Part shown: in pieces, positions 12,601 through 24,089 of the stretch
Layout: each line of letters opens with the position of its first letter
How positions within the stretch are numbered: the stretch's first letter is position 1
Source of the DNA: Cryptomeria japonica
Taxonomy: Eukaryota > Streptophyta > Pinopsida > Cupressales > Cupressaceae
DNA: 64,000 nucleotides
Reading direction: 5' to 3'
NCBI RefSeq assembly: GCF_030272615.1
Contig: NC_081406.1
Coordinates: forward strand, 246,569,218-246,633,217
Notes under the pieces: model-generated
Told to the model about the DNA's origin: nothing
What the model saw: only the letters and a program-made list of their open reading frames with translations
Databases searched by the model: none
Program-made: the position numbers and the translations under genes

Positions 12601-12853
12601 ACCAGTAAGTATATTTTGTGACAATACTAGTGCAATTAATATCTCCAAGAATCCGGTTTTACATTCTAGAACCAAGCACTTTGAGCTTAAGTATCATTTC
12701 TTGAGGGAAAAGGTTTAGAACAAAGAGATTGCACTGGAACATGTTTCTAGTAACGAGTAGTTAGTAGACATATTCACCAAGCCTCTCCCAAAGACTACAT
12801 TTATGTACTTAAGAGGTGAATTAGGGGTGTTGCCCCTTCAGGAGGTAAACTAA
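9647..12853 (+). pseudogene. B pol pseudogene (PR-IN-RT-RH)
   Basis: Continues the gag frame without any frameshift to a terminal TAA at 12851. Protease has the catalytic DSG at 9803 (IIDSGCSHHMTG). Gag-pre-integrase follows at about 10160-10300 (WIWHRRLYHVNF; CRECQLGK). The integrase core has HTDLCG, then LRTNQGGEF where A and most copia have LRTDQGGEF, then QNGLAERNN. RT has [11 protein letters not shown] near 11640 and FIDNIVFGG: the second catalytic Asp of the YVDD box is Asn at 11909. RNase H includes WAGNVDDRKS and AEYVAAF. Internal stops are at 9647, 10094, 10637, 11084, 11372, 11879, 12716 and 12758. By comparison with A or C at least 10094, 10637, 12716 and 12758 replace CAG, and 11084 replaces TGG. 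Confidence 0.93.
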
Positions 12854-13080
12854 AAGAATATGCTCCACATCAGTCAGGTATTGCATAGTCAAATTTTTTT
12901 TGGATTGATGTGTTGAAAGATGCTACTCCTCAAGGGGAGCAGCATAATGGAATAGGGAAGCTTGTGCCTCCACCTTGGCATTGTTGTCAAAGGGGGAGAA
13001 GATATCTACAGAAAATTGGGGAGAAGATGTGAAGTGGAGAGATATCTTTGTATATTGCCATCAATGCCAAAGGGGGAGAT
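12854..13080 (+). other. B 3' UTR with two polypurine tracts
   Basis: Non-coding. It holds caaagggggagaag near 12986 and ccaaagggggagat at 13067-13080 directly against the 3' LTR. The arm 13055-13070 is an imperfect inverted repeat of 13127-13142 inside the LTR. Confidence 0.8.
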
Positions 13081-14567
13081 TGTTAGCATTATGTGAACCG
13101 GTATGAGGACATAATGACATTGTATGTTGTCATTGATGTCAATATGCTGAAGAGGTGAGAACCGGCATATGAAAGAACTGGTATAACACTATGAATCGGC
13201 ATGTGTGCCAAAGTGAAGCGGTGTGCTTGTTCAAAGGTGAACTGGCATATGGTAATGGGAACCATCACATGGAAGCATTGTATGACTACCAATTGGTAGT
13301 CTCAACTTTAGGGTTCCCGGTTGAAGTGCTTCAAGCCTTTATGGCTTAACTGGTGACTTTGTGTGATGAGTTAGCATGATAGCAAAGAACAGATCATGTT
13401 GCCACGTAAGCCTTGTGTGTGTGAAGGATCTTGCATGAAGAAGATTGTTCCTATCTACCTCAGGAATGTGCAAAGTCTGTAAAACAGTGATAACGTGTGA
13501 TGGGTTATCAGTCGCCATGAAATCGGTGAAAAATGAATGATGGAGATTAATGCAGTGTGCTCAACGGCCAGGATTGAACCATTTAAATTCCGTAACCTAA
13601 TAGGTTTAGGGTTTAGGGTTTATGCTACCGACCTAACTATTTTCCTATAAGGTTGATGTTGTGACTCTTTCTAGGGTTGTTGGAAAAAGTTGTGTGTGAG
13701 TATCCAAGAGAAGGGATACGTGATTCTTGCCAGACCAAAAGGAGAGAAGTGATACCTACAGAGTGTAAGTGTAGAAGGTGAAGAGGAGCTTAAGCGGATT
13801 TGCATTGGCATTGAGTGTTGCTACCAGATCATTGTAATATTGTTGATCTCTAACCACCTCAACAGTTGGAAAATCCCTTAACAGGGTAGCCTTAACCAGC
13901 TTGCTATAAATCCTTTAACAAGGTAATTCAAAGCTACTGAGTTTGAAGTCCTTTAGCTATTGAGTTCTTGAAATCCTCTAACAAGGTAACCTTTAACATG
14001 GTTTAACTCTTAACCAGGTATTGTAGCCATCCCTTAGCCAAGTGAGCTCTAACAGGATCGGTTCCTAGTAGAACCTATTGTAATGTCTCTAACCAGACAA
14101 GGCTCCTAATAGAGTGGACTTCTAAAGAGTTCAAAATAGCTTGTGGGTATTCATCCCCACCGTGGTTTTTCCCAACTAGGTTTCCACCTGAAAAATATGT
14201 GTGTCATGTGTGATGCTTTGATATTGTCTGTCAAGCATATGATGGTTCTGTGTTTTATGCCTGTCAATAAAACATGTTGAACTAGCTATTATTATGATCT
14301 GATGATAGATTACCTGTTTATGCATAAGGGTGAAATGGTAGTGTAGTCTCGAGTTGAGTGAAAAGCTAAGTGAGTAACTGGTTAATGCTTGTCTCAGACA
14401 TTCTTAGCTTTACCGGTTGCACTCTGTTTCAAACCGGTGTCACTGTCTGCCAGTCATTTGAAGTGTCTGCTGTCAAACCGGTTTAGGACTGTATTTTTGT
14501 TTGTACTGATTCACCCCCCCCTCTCTCAGTACCAGTTTGGTACTATTTTCTCATCATTGAGTTATCA
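13081..14567 (+). repeat. B 3' LTR
   Basis: LTR of 1487 bp, TGTTAGCATTATG to GAGTTATCA, aligning over its length with 7206-8687. It contains the same U3 decamer units, hairpin units, U5 hairpin (14141-14190) and C-run motif. It is followed directly by the target copy gccac and the rest of C's LTR. Confidence 0.95.
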
Positions 14568-15287
14568 GCCACCCTAACTGAAAAGCGTATTTAGGGCTAG
14601 TTGGAGAAGAGATTTTGTGTCGGTGGTTTGAGAAGAAGGTATTGTCGAACCAGTTTGAAGTGTCTACATGTGTGTAGCAAATTTGTACTAAAAAGGATTT
14701 GTACTAGCAAGCAAGGAAGTGTTGTAATCAGATCATTTGCCTTGTTGTTCCCTAACAGTTACAACCATTTGAAATCCCTTAACCAGGTAGATCCTAACAG
14801 CTATGATATTGTAAATCCCTTCACCGGGTAGCTCATTAACTTGAGTTTGGGATCCTCTAGCAAGGTTACTCTTAACAGGGTAGAGCTCCTAACAGGGCAG
14901 TGGCAAAATCCCTTGATTGGGTGACTCCTAACATGGTTTTATTTTAACTGGGCATATTGTAAGCTCTTAACCAGTCTAGGCCTTTAATCGGGCACATTCC
15001 AAAAGAGTGCAAATACATATTGTGGGTGCTAATTCCCACCGTGGTTTTCCCAAATGAGTTTCCACGTCAAAAAATCTTTGTGTTCATATGGTGGATGCAT
15101 TGTTGATTTGTGCATTTGATATCTTTAATTTGTTCGCATATTGATGAACACTTGAGTGAATGGTTTGTTAAATCAGCTTAGAAAATTGTTTGAGTTGTTA
15201 CCGGTACATTTTTATGAAGTGTTGTAGATTTGATTTATTATTGATTCACCCCCTTCTCTCAGTAATAACTGGATCCTCATAATAACA
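14568..15287 (+). repeat. C 5' LTR, second part
   Basis: Continues C's LTR after B and aligns with 30562-31280. It includes CCCTTAACCAGG-like units (14770-14960), the U5 hairpin (15021-15070) and a C-rich end motif, and ends CATAATAACA. Confidence 0.92.
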
Positions 15288-15289
15288 AT

Positions 15290-15301
15290 TGGTATCAAAG
15301 C
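15290..15301 (+). other. C primer-binding site
   Basis: TGGTATCAAAGC two bases after the LTR end, identical to B's site; initiator-Met tRNA type. Confidence 0.85.
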
Positions 15302-15354
15302 ACTAGTTCCTCTTTGTGTAGAAGCTTAACCGCTTGAGGTAAAGATCCAAGATC

Positions 15355-16440
15355 ATGAAGAAGGAGGGTCCTAGGTTCACAAAGGATAACTACAGAATTT
15401 GGAGGGACATAATGAAGATCTACATCAAAGGTATGGGGCCATAGTTCTTGCAACATGTGGTTAATCTGTACACACCTCCTACTGATACTCTGATTGCAGA
15501 TCAACTCAAGGAGCAACAGAATAATGTTCAAGCATTGGGAGCCATTGTAAGTACTCTTTCTGATTCTTAGTATATTGATGTTCATGGTATAGAAACCGCT
15601 TATAAATTATGGGAAAAGTTGAAGTTGATTTATGGTGGAGATGAGCATTTGCAAAAAACTGAAGAAGAAAGCCTAAGAGGCAAGTTTGATGACATGAGGA
15701 TGATGGAAGGTGATAACTTCACCCAATACGACCAAAGAATAAAAGTAGTTGGAGGAATCAAAAGTGCTGGTGGAACCATAGTAGAAGACATAGTGGTAAG
15801 TAAAATGCTTAGAACCTTACTGCTTTCTTATGCTATTAAAGTATTTGTTATCCAAGAATTGAGGTCAGTCAGCAAAGACAAAGTTACAATTGATACATTG
15901 ATAGGCAAGCTTATAGCTTTTGAATTGAATAGCTTTGACAATAGTGTACCTAAAGTAGAATTTTCTTTCAACGCATTAGTATCTAATGCACCGGTAAGAA
16001 AATATGAGAATGTCTATCATAACCATGAATATAGGTCAAGTCATCATCGCAGTGGTAGTAAAGAAGTGGATGATGAACATAACTTGATGGAAATTGAGGC
16101 TTTATTGGCAAAGAAACTTCCTAGAGGCACCGATAAGTACAAAGGCAAGCTTCCTCTTAAGTGATTCTCATGTAACAAAATAAGACATATTGCTGCTAAT
16201 TGTCCTAACAGTGATCAAAAGGAAAAGTTCAGAAAGTTTAGCGAAAAAGGTAAGAAACAATTTTATGTTGTAGTAGATGAAGGTGTTACTGATGAGGAAT
16301 CAGAGGATGAAGATAATGAGGAAATTGTTTTTGTACCAGTTAAGGAAGATCTCTCTGACAAGAAAGCTTTAGTGTCCCATATACGGAAGTGATGAGTGGA
16401 TCATTGATAGTGGTTGCTCACACCACATGACCGGTGACAA
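15355..16440 (+). pseudogene. C gag and start of protease, pseudogene
   Basis: Gag start ATG is 55 bases after the primer site. Features: capsid region with IYGGDEHLQK and EEESLRGKFDDMRM; a damaged nucleocapsid knuckle near 16160-16205 whose first Cys codon is a TGA stop and whose Gly before His has become Arg; then the acidic linker VVDEGVTDEESEDEDNEE, and the protease start (SGC.HH) in a shifted frame near 16410. Early in-frame TAGs occur near 15450 and 15568. Element F splits the gene at 16441 and the frame continues at 24090. Confidence 0.88.
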
Positions 16441-16441
16441 G

Positions 16442-17964
16442 TGTTAGTTAAATGAGAGGAGGGGTGAATCAGATAAACTCACAATCCAATGTTCTAATTA
16501 GATTCAAGCTCGGTAGAACTTACTTGACATGCAACTATGACTGTAAATCATTCAAACTCATAAACTCATAAACTTGAAACATCAAAACACATTTAACACC
16601 AGATTTAACATGGAAACCCAAATAGGGAAAAACCATTGTGGGATTTTGGACCCACAAAGAAAATATACTCTTCTAGAGTATGCTCGGTTAAAAGCCAATC
16701 CTGTTAAAGATTACATAAACACATTGCTATATGTGACCCGGTCAAGGGATTTCCCTCAGATCTATCAGAATCTTGCACTTTGTTAGAAGTGACCTTGTCA
16801 AAGGATTTCAAACACTCAATTAGAATGTTACCTTGCTAGAGGATTTACAAATAAGACTATTAGGTCCACTTGGTTAAGAGATTTCATGTCACTTACAAAA
16901 TAAATAACAATAATAAAATATATATGTAACTTCACATCTGAAATGTTATGGCAGACTCTATGTGCTCAAAATAATCTTGTTAGAAGACTTATCTTCCTCC
17001 TTGCTGGGCTTCTCACTCTGTTCTTCAATCTTCTGTACTCTGTAATCATTTCAGCAGCATCACTGTTCTTCTATTTGCCCGCATACATTGTTCATCAACT
17101 ATTCCTTATTTATAAGCAATTTCTAACCACTTAATCTCCTTAATCACATTTCCCGTGATTAATATTAGCCATCAGATCTTCAAACTTGACTAGGTTCATT
17201 GAATCCTTTGAATTGAAAAATGTTTTCTCTTGCCTTGAAACTTGTATTCCTTCCTTGGTACTTGTGCTCGGTTATGACCATTCAATCTATGTTGTAGATC
17301 TAACTCTTGAATTTTCATTGTCATTGATCCTTAGAAAACTTCTTGCAGGACATTCCAATCTTCTATAAATCTCTAGCTCATTGGCATCCTTCATTTAATA
17401 ATGTATTTATTTATCCAATGCATTATGTTACTACTCGGTTGACGCTCAGTTAATTCTGAACTTTACTTGGTAGACATTCTATATTCGTCTCGGTTGCTCT
17501 GCTTGTTGACGACACTCAGTGACTTCTTTCTTCTTTAACCGACATCGATAACCTTGGAATTTACTGACTGGCTCCTTGCTTGGTAAATTAGAATAGTATC
17601 AAACCTTTACTCATTCTATTACATGAAATCTTTTCTCCTTCTTATTCAGTCTTCGAATACACATATATAGGATATCAAATAACATAATCTCATCACTGTC
17701 TAACTCGGTAATAGTTGCCCATTGAATAACTTATTACTCCCCTTCATTTTCACATTCTTTCAGTGTCACTTACCGATATCTTTATACTCATCAAACATAC
17801 TCTATAAGATATGGCAACATCATATTGAATCAGAAAATCAATTGCTTGACATCAATAACAAAATAATATCATTAAGATAGTAATCATCATTTATCAATTA
17901 TATCATCAATCTCCAACAACCTTCTCAATATCATCATACCAACAAACTTAATGTAATGCCAACA
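16442..17964 (-). repeat. F 3' LTR
   Basis: LTR of 1523 bp. On the minus strand it starts TGTTGGCATTAC and ends CTAACA. In plus orientation the U5 motifs lie at the left: a C-rich motif (complement of gaggggtgaatca) near 16456, the U5 hairpin at 16607-16657 and hairpin units at 16690-16890. Apparent short reading frames inside are also present in the other copy and are not genes. Confidence 0.93.
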
Positions 17965-18333
17965 ATCTCCTCCTTTGGCATTGATGGCAATACCAACTTG
18001 ATTTATTCCAATTGATTCGAATTGTTGTTATTCTTCTCCTGTTATCCTTGAGTTGTAAACTTCTCCTGTAATCTTCTCCCCCTGTCATTAGTCTTCTCCC
18101 CCTTTGACAACAATACCAAAAGTAAAAATAATCCATGATTACTTCCCCTATGAAGTAATTTCCTTGTTGTTAAAACATATACAAATGTATCATCTCACTC
18201 TCGATTGGGGCATCTTGTCTTCATTCACTGTTTCTTGCACAACTTTAGGCAACCTCCTAAAGTGTGTAAATCAGCATCAACTCACAAATAGTGTTTTGTA
18301 GAGTCATAGAATTGATGCTTTCACCAAACTCTA
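17965..18333 (-). other. F 3' UTR with purine tracts
   Basis: Between the pol stop and the 3' LTR. On the minus strand it contains caatgccaaaggaggagat directly before the LTR and two more tracts (complements of ctccccctttgac and ctccccctgtc) near 18078-18106. The arm at 17975-17990 pairs with 17846-17861 in the LTR. No coding potential recognised. Confidence 0.75.
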
Positions 18334-21300
18334 TCAATGAGTACTAGATAGGGGTAGGACCCCTAACTTGCTTCTGAGATACTCAAAAGTGTCCCTTGGC
18401 AGTGGCTTTGTGAAGATGTATGTTGTTTCTTCCTTTGTGCTAACATATTCCAGCACAACTTTCTTTTCTTTAACTTCTTCTCTTAGATAATGATACTTGA
18501 TAGAAATATGCTTTGTTTTAGAGTGCATTACCAGATTCTTTGAAATGTTAATATCAATTATATTATCATAAAATATAGTTACTGGTTCAGTAACTATCTC
18601 ATTCATACCTTCCAATAGTTGTTTGATCCATGCTATATTGGTACAATTCAATGTTGCAGCGACACATTCAGCTTTAACAGTTGACTGTGAAATGCATCCT
18701 TGTTTCTTGCTAAGCCAACTCACTAGTCTTTCTCCCAAAAAGAAAGCTCCACCGCTTGTGCTTTTCCTGTCATCAATATTTCCTGCCCAATCAGCATCAG
18801 TATAGACTTTTAAGTCAAAATCATTCTTCTTTTTATATAGTAAACCATAATCTTCAGTGCCTCTCAAGTATCTGAAAATTCTCTTGATTGTTGTCATATG
18901 GGGTTCTTTGGGATCTGCAGAAAATCTTGCAGCTATACCTACTGCATGTGTTATATTAGACCTGATGTGAACTACATATTGCAACTTTCCAATCATAGAT
19001 TAGTAAAGTGTCTCATCAACAGATGCAGATTCATCATTTTTTGATAGTTTACAATTAGTAGTCATAGGAGTACTTACAGGTTTAGAATCCTCCATTCCAA
19101 ATTTCTTCAAGATTTCCTTTATATACTTGGATTGAGTAATGAAAATCCCATTTTTGATTTGCAGTATTTGTAAACCTATAAAATACTTTATTTCACTGAT
19201 TAATGACATCTCAAATTATTTGCACATTTCATTTCCACAAAAACTAATATCATCAACAAATATGGCTAAAATCAGTATTCCATTATCCTCGTCATTCTTC
19301 ATATACATGTTGTTGTTTTCACTAGTCCTCGTAAATCCAATCTTTATTAAGTAGGATTGCAACCTTTCATACCATGCTCTAGGTGCTTCTTTAGGCCATA
19401 TAAAGCTTTATTCAACTTACATACCTGATCTTTATTCTTCTCTTCAATAAATCCTTTAGGTTGTTCAATATAGACTTCTTCTTCTAGTATACCATTCAAA
19501 AATGCAGATTTAACATCCATTTGATATACCTTGAAATTTTTGTAAGCAGCATATGCCAAAAATGTTCTCACTCCCTCAAGTCTTGCCACAGGTGCAAAAG
19601 TCTCACCATAGTCTATTCCTTCTTCTTGAGCATAACTTTTGCAAACTAGCCTTGCTTTATTCCAAATGACCTCACCTTTTTCATTTAGTTTATTTCTAAA
19701 AATACACTTTGTACCGATTACATTTTTCTCTTTTGGTCTTGGGACTAGTGTCCATGTTTCATTTTTCTTGATTTGTTCAATCTCTTCTATCATAGCATTC
19801 ACCCAATCTTCATTGCTTAATGCCTCTTTTACTATCCTCGGTTCAAACTTGGATATCAAACATGTGTTCTATCTCAGTTTGTTCCTTGTCATCACTGGAG
19901 CATTCTTATCTCCTATAATTTGACTTGATGCATGATTTCTTCTGACATATTTTGCTAATATAGGCTCGGTAGACTCTGTATGATCTTCTTCATCACTCAG
20001 TAACTAAGTATTTTCTTCATCGGCTTTCTTGGTTAGACTTCTCAGTTGTACATATACAAACTCTTCATAATCTTCTAGTTCTTTGTAATTTCCTTCATCA
20101 TTCCTTTCTGCAAATTCTTCAATTTTCACATTTGCACTTTCCACTATTTTGTTAGATGATTTGATCAGACATTATAATGCTTTACTCCTAGAGGAATAAC
20201 CAATAAATGTTCCTTCCTTGCTTTTTTGATCAAATTTTCCATTTCTATCATCTTTGTGAACATAACATCTACTTCCAAATATTTTAAAATAACTTACATT
20301 TGGTTTCTTGTCATACCAGATTTCATACAGTGTCTTCATAGTTCCTTTCTTCAGTTGTACTTGGTTCAGGGTGTAAACTGCAGTGCTTATTGCTTCTCTC
20401 CAAAATATTTGAGGTACTCTCTTTTCTATCATCAAGGTTCTGGCACAATCTACAATTGATCTGTTTCTTCTTTCAGCTATCCCATTTTGTTGTGGTGTTC
20501 TCGGTGCAGTCACTTGTCTCTTTATACCATGATCATTGCAAAATAAGTTAAATTCATTTGAAATGAACTCTCCTCCTCTATCAGATCTTAGACATTTCAA
20601 CTATCTTCCTGTTTCATTTTCAACTCTTGCCTTATACCATTTGAACATTTGAAAGGCTTCTAATTTCTCTTTTAAAAACATAACTGACATCATCCTTGAG
20701 TAATCATCCACAAATAATTTGAAGTATTTATCACCATAATAACTTTGAACTTTCATAGGACCACAAAGATTAGTGTTTACAAGATCTAAAATTCCTTTAG
20801 AAGTGTAAGACTTACTTGTAAAGATTGATTCTGTCATCTTACCCATCTAGCATCCTCGGCATATTGCATTCTCAGGTTTTCCCAAGTTTGGTAGACCTCT
20901 TACTCGGTGCTTCTTACTTATTTTGATCAGGTTTTCAAAATTTACATGACAAAACCTTTTATGCCATAACCAAGTATCTTCTATTTTTGCATACAGACAA
21001 TCATTCCAAGTTGAGTCAAGATGAAATGTATTACCTCTTGTTTGAGTCCCGGTAGCAGCCAACTTTCCATGTTTGTCATGAACTTTGACAATTCCTTTCT
21101 GAAATTCTATTTGGTATCCTATATTGTTTAGTTGTGCTACACTCAACAAATTGTATTTCAAACCTTCAATCCAATATACATCATCACATTTAGCATTGTC
21201 AAGAAGTGTGATAGAACCTTTACCTTTCACAGGACATGGTGCATCATTACCAAATCTTACATAACCTCCATCATAATCTTCTAATTTAACAAACTTGTGT

Positions 21301-21355
21301 TTATCACCTGTCATGTGATGTGAACATCCACTATATATGATCCAAGAATCATTAT
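18334..21355 (-). pseudogene. F pol pseudogene (PR-IN-RT-RH)
   Basis: Minus-strand polyprotein, read from high to low coordinate. The protease box reads IIYSGCSHHMTG: the catalytic Asp is Tyr at 21333-21335. Gag-pre-integrase (WLWHKRFCHVNF; CRGC) lies near 20970-20850. Integrase runs about 20830-20170 with LRSDRGGEF and QQNGIAERRN. RT runs about 19860-19200 with [11 protein letters not shown] and an intact VDD box near 19240. RNase H runs about 19000-18400 with DADWAGNIDDRKST. Stops split it at about 20845, 20600, 20170, 19860 and 19000, and a frameshift lies near 19390 after GLKK. The C-terminus ends with the family-typical KLGVLP motif. The copy is dead. Confidence 0.9.
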
Positions 21356-21414
21356 TATTTGTGTGATATTAAGGATTTTTCTTCATACCTTTCTTCATCT
21401 GATCCATCTTTGAT

Positions 21415-22500
21415 TGCTACATATACAACTTCCTTTGTCTAAGTCCCATCAGATTTATCATCATTGGATTCCTCATCAGCTACTAGGCATGTCTTTCTAT
21501 CTCTCCTTCTGAAGTCTCGGTGCCCTCTATATTGGTTGTCTTTCTGTCTATCATCTTGGTATTCTCTCTTTTCACTAAATTCTTTGTCAGGACAGTTAGA
21601 AGCCATATGCCCAATTTTATCACAGTTAAAACATTTTAAAGGTAACTTTCCTTTATACTTACCTTTGCCTCTCGGTAACCTTCTGGCCAATAATGCTTCA
21701 AACTCTTCTTGCTTTCTGATTTCCTCATATAGTTTGTGTACTTCTTCCATGTTTTTGTGAAATCTCTCATTTTCTCCATTGTGTTTTCCTTCAGCATACT
21801 TATACATTCTATCATTGTAATCATTAGATTCACCAAGATGAAAAGAACTAAATGCAAATTCAACTTTGTTTACCAAAGACCCACTGTTATCAAAATTACT
21901 TAACTCAAAAGCATGTAGCTTACCGATAGTAGCATCAAAAGAGACTGGCATGTTTGGTACAGAGCTTAATTCATTAATTGCAAAGACTCGAATGGCATAA
22001 GCAGGTAGAAGTATTCTCAACAGCTTACTTGTTACATCCCTTTCTTCAATAGTTCCTCCTGCTCCTTTGATTTGATTGACATTTTCCTTTAACCTTGTAC
22101 TGTATTGGATTATGTTCTCACCTTCATTCATTCTCATGGATTCAAGTTTTCCTCTTAAACTATCTACTTTTGCTCTTTGAACATGTTCATCACCACCATA
22201 CACATATGTAAGCTTATTCTACATAGCTTTGGCATCATTACAACCTTCTAGATCATTAAACTCTGAGTTGGTCAATGTTGATGTTATTTCAATCATTGCT
22301 TGAATATGTTCTTGCTTTGCCTTTATTTCTTCCATTGTCATAGGGTAGGTGCTAGGTGTAGTGTAATCATTCTCCAGATAATATGTTGCATATTCTCCAA
22401 TTCCTGATAAGTGAAGCTTCATCCTTTTTTGCCATGTGGTGAAACTTGACTTGTTCAACTTTGGTGCATCCCTTTTATACGTCTTCGGATCTTGCCTCAA
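21415..22500 (-). pseudogene. F gag pseudogene
   Basis: Gag starts with the ATG at 22500, about 30 bases downstream of the primer site. The capsid region carries MYGGDEHVQRAKVDSLRG, and one CCHC knuckle CFNCDKIGHMASNC lies at 21633-21592. An Arg/Asp-rich basic tail (QYRGHRDFRRRDRK) follows. One TAG at 22219 splits the frame (position usually Trp in this gag: TGG to TAG), and another TAG near 21439 ends it before the protease linker. The best preserved gag in the window, with about 350 codons in one frame. Confidence 0.9.
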
Positions 22501-22530
22501 GTTCCTTTAAACTTTTCTTTCGGAGTTCTA

Positions 22531-22542
22531 GCTCTGATACCA
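22531..22542 (-). other. F primer-binding site
   Basis: Plus strand reads gctctgatacca, so the minus strand is TGGTATCAGAGC, an exact match to the standard plant copia initiator-Met tRNA site, just inside the 5' LTR. Confidence 0.9.
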
Positions 22543-22544
22543 AT

Positions 22545-24084
22545 TGGTAGTTAAATGAGAGGGGGGGTGGGGTGAATCAGATAAACTCACAATCCAATGT
22601 TCTAATGAGATTCAACCTCGGTAGAACTTACTTGACATGCAACTATGACTGTAAATCATTCAAACTCATAAACTCATAAACTTGAAACATCAAAACACAT
22701 TTAACACCAGATTTAATGTGGAAACCCAAATAGGGAAAAACCACTATGGGATTTCGGACCCACAAAGAAAATATACTCTTCTAGAGTATGCTCGGTTAAA
22801 AGCCAATCCTGTTAAAGATTACATAAACACATTGCTATATGTGACCCGGTCAAGGGATTTCCCTCAGATCTATCAGAATCTTGCACTTTGTTAGAAGTGA
22901 CCTTGTCAAAGGATTTCAAACACTCAATTAGAATGTTACCTTGCTAGAGTATTTACAAATAAGACTGTTAGGTCCACTCGATTAAGATATTTCTTGTCAC
23001 TTACAAAAATAAATAACAGTAATAAAATATATCTGCAACTTCACATCTGAAATGTTATGGCAGACTCTATGTGTTCAAAATAATCTTGTCATAAGACTTA
23101 TCTTCCTCCTTGCTTGGCTTCTCACTCTATTCTTCAATCTTCTGTACTCTGTAATCATTTCAGCAGCATCACTGTTCTTCTATTTGCCCGCATACATTGT
23201 TCATCAACTATTCCTTATTTATAAGCAATTCCTAACCACTTAATCTGCTTAATCACATTTCCCATGATTAATATTAGCCATAAGATATTCAAACTTGACT
23301 AGGTTCATTGAATCCTTCGAACTGAAAAATGTTTTATCTTGCCTTGAAATTTGTATTCCTTCCTTGGTACTTTTGCTCGGTTATGACCGTTCAATCTGTG
23401 TTGTAGATCTAACTCTTGAATTTTCATTGTCATTGATCCTTAACAAACTTCTTGCACGACATTCCAATCTTCTATAAATCTCTAGCTCATTGGCATCCTT
23501 CATTTAATAATGTATTTATTCATCCAATGCATTTTGTTACTACTCAGTTGACGCTCGGCTAATTCTGAACTTTACTCAGTGGACATTTTGTATTCGTCTC
23601 GGTAGCTTTGCTTGCTGACGACACTCTGTGACTTCTTTCTTCTTTAACCGAAATCGATAACCTTGGAATTTACCGACTGGCTCCTTACTCAGTGAAATAG
23701 AATAGTATCAAACCTTTGCTCATTCTATTACATGAAATCTTTTCTCCTTCTTATTCAGTCTTCAAATACACATATATAGGATACCAAAACATTCAAAATA
23801 ACATAATCTCATCACTGTCTAACTCGATAATAGTTGCCCATTGAATAACTTATTACTCCCCTTCATTTTCACATTCTTTCAGTGTCACTTACCGACATCT
23901 TTATACTCATCAAAACATACTCTTTAAGATATGGCAACATGATATTGAATCAGAAAATCAATTGCTTGACATCAATGAAAAAATAATATCATTAAGACAG
24001 TAATCATCATTTATCAATTATATCATCAATCTCCAACAACCTTCTCAATATCATCATACCAACAAACTTAAAGTAATGCCAACA
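22545..24084 (-). repeat. F 5' LTR
   Basis: LTR of 1540 bp, the partner of 16442-17964, next to the primer site. It has a slightly longer G run at 22560-22575 (plus strand), i.e. a longer C run near the U5 end. The U5 hairpin is at 22719-22768. Confidence 0.93.
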
Positions 24085-24089
24085 ACAAG

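Larger units (their letters stand above)
7206..14567 (+). mobile_element. Element B: full-length Ty1/copia, nested in C's 5' LTR
   Basis: Complete element of 7362 bp: 5' LTR, primer site, gag-pol, polypurine tract, 3' LTR. Target-site duplication gccat (7201-7205) versus gccac (14568-14572). The other C LTR shows the uninterrupted site near 30560. The two LTRs differ at 6 of their first 60 bases, so the insertion is not recent. Same family as element A. Confidence 0.95.
16442..24084 (-). mobile_element. Element F: full-length Ty1/copia, nested in C (minus strand)
   Basis: Complete element of 7643 bp with perfect target-site duplication acaag (16437-16441 and 24085-24089). Reading on the minus strand: 5' LTR 24084-22545, primer site 22542-22531, gag from 22500, pol to 18334, purine tract at about 17976-17965, 3' LTR 17964-16442. 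The LTRs are more alike than those of B, which fits a younger insertion. Its gag is separate in sequence from C's, so it is a different family. Confidence 0.95.

Noticed and set aside
16574-16786. Open frame (70 codons, +), repeated at 22682-22894
   Set aside because: Both copies lie in the two LTRs of F at the same place and have no domain; they are chance frames in U5-R sequence.
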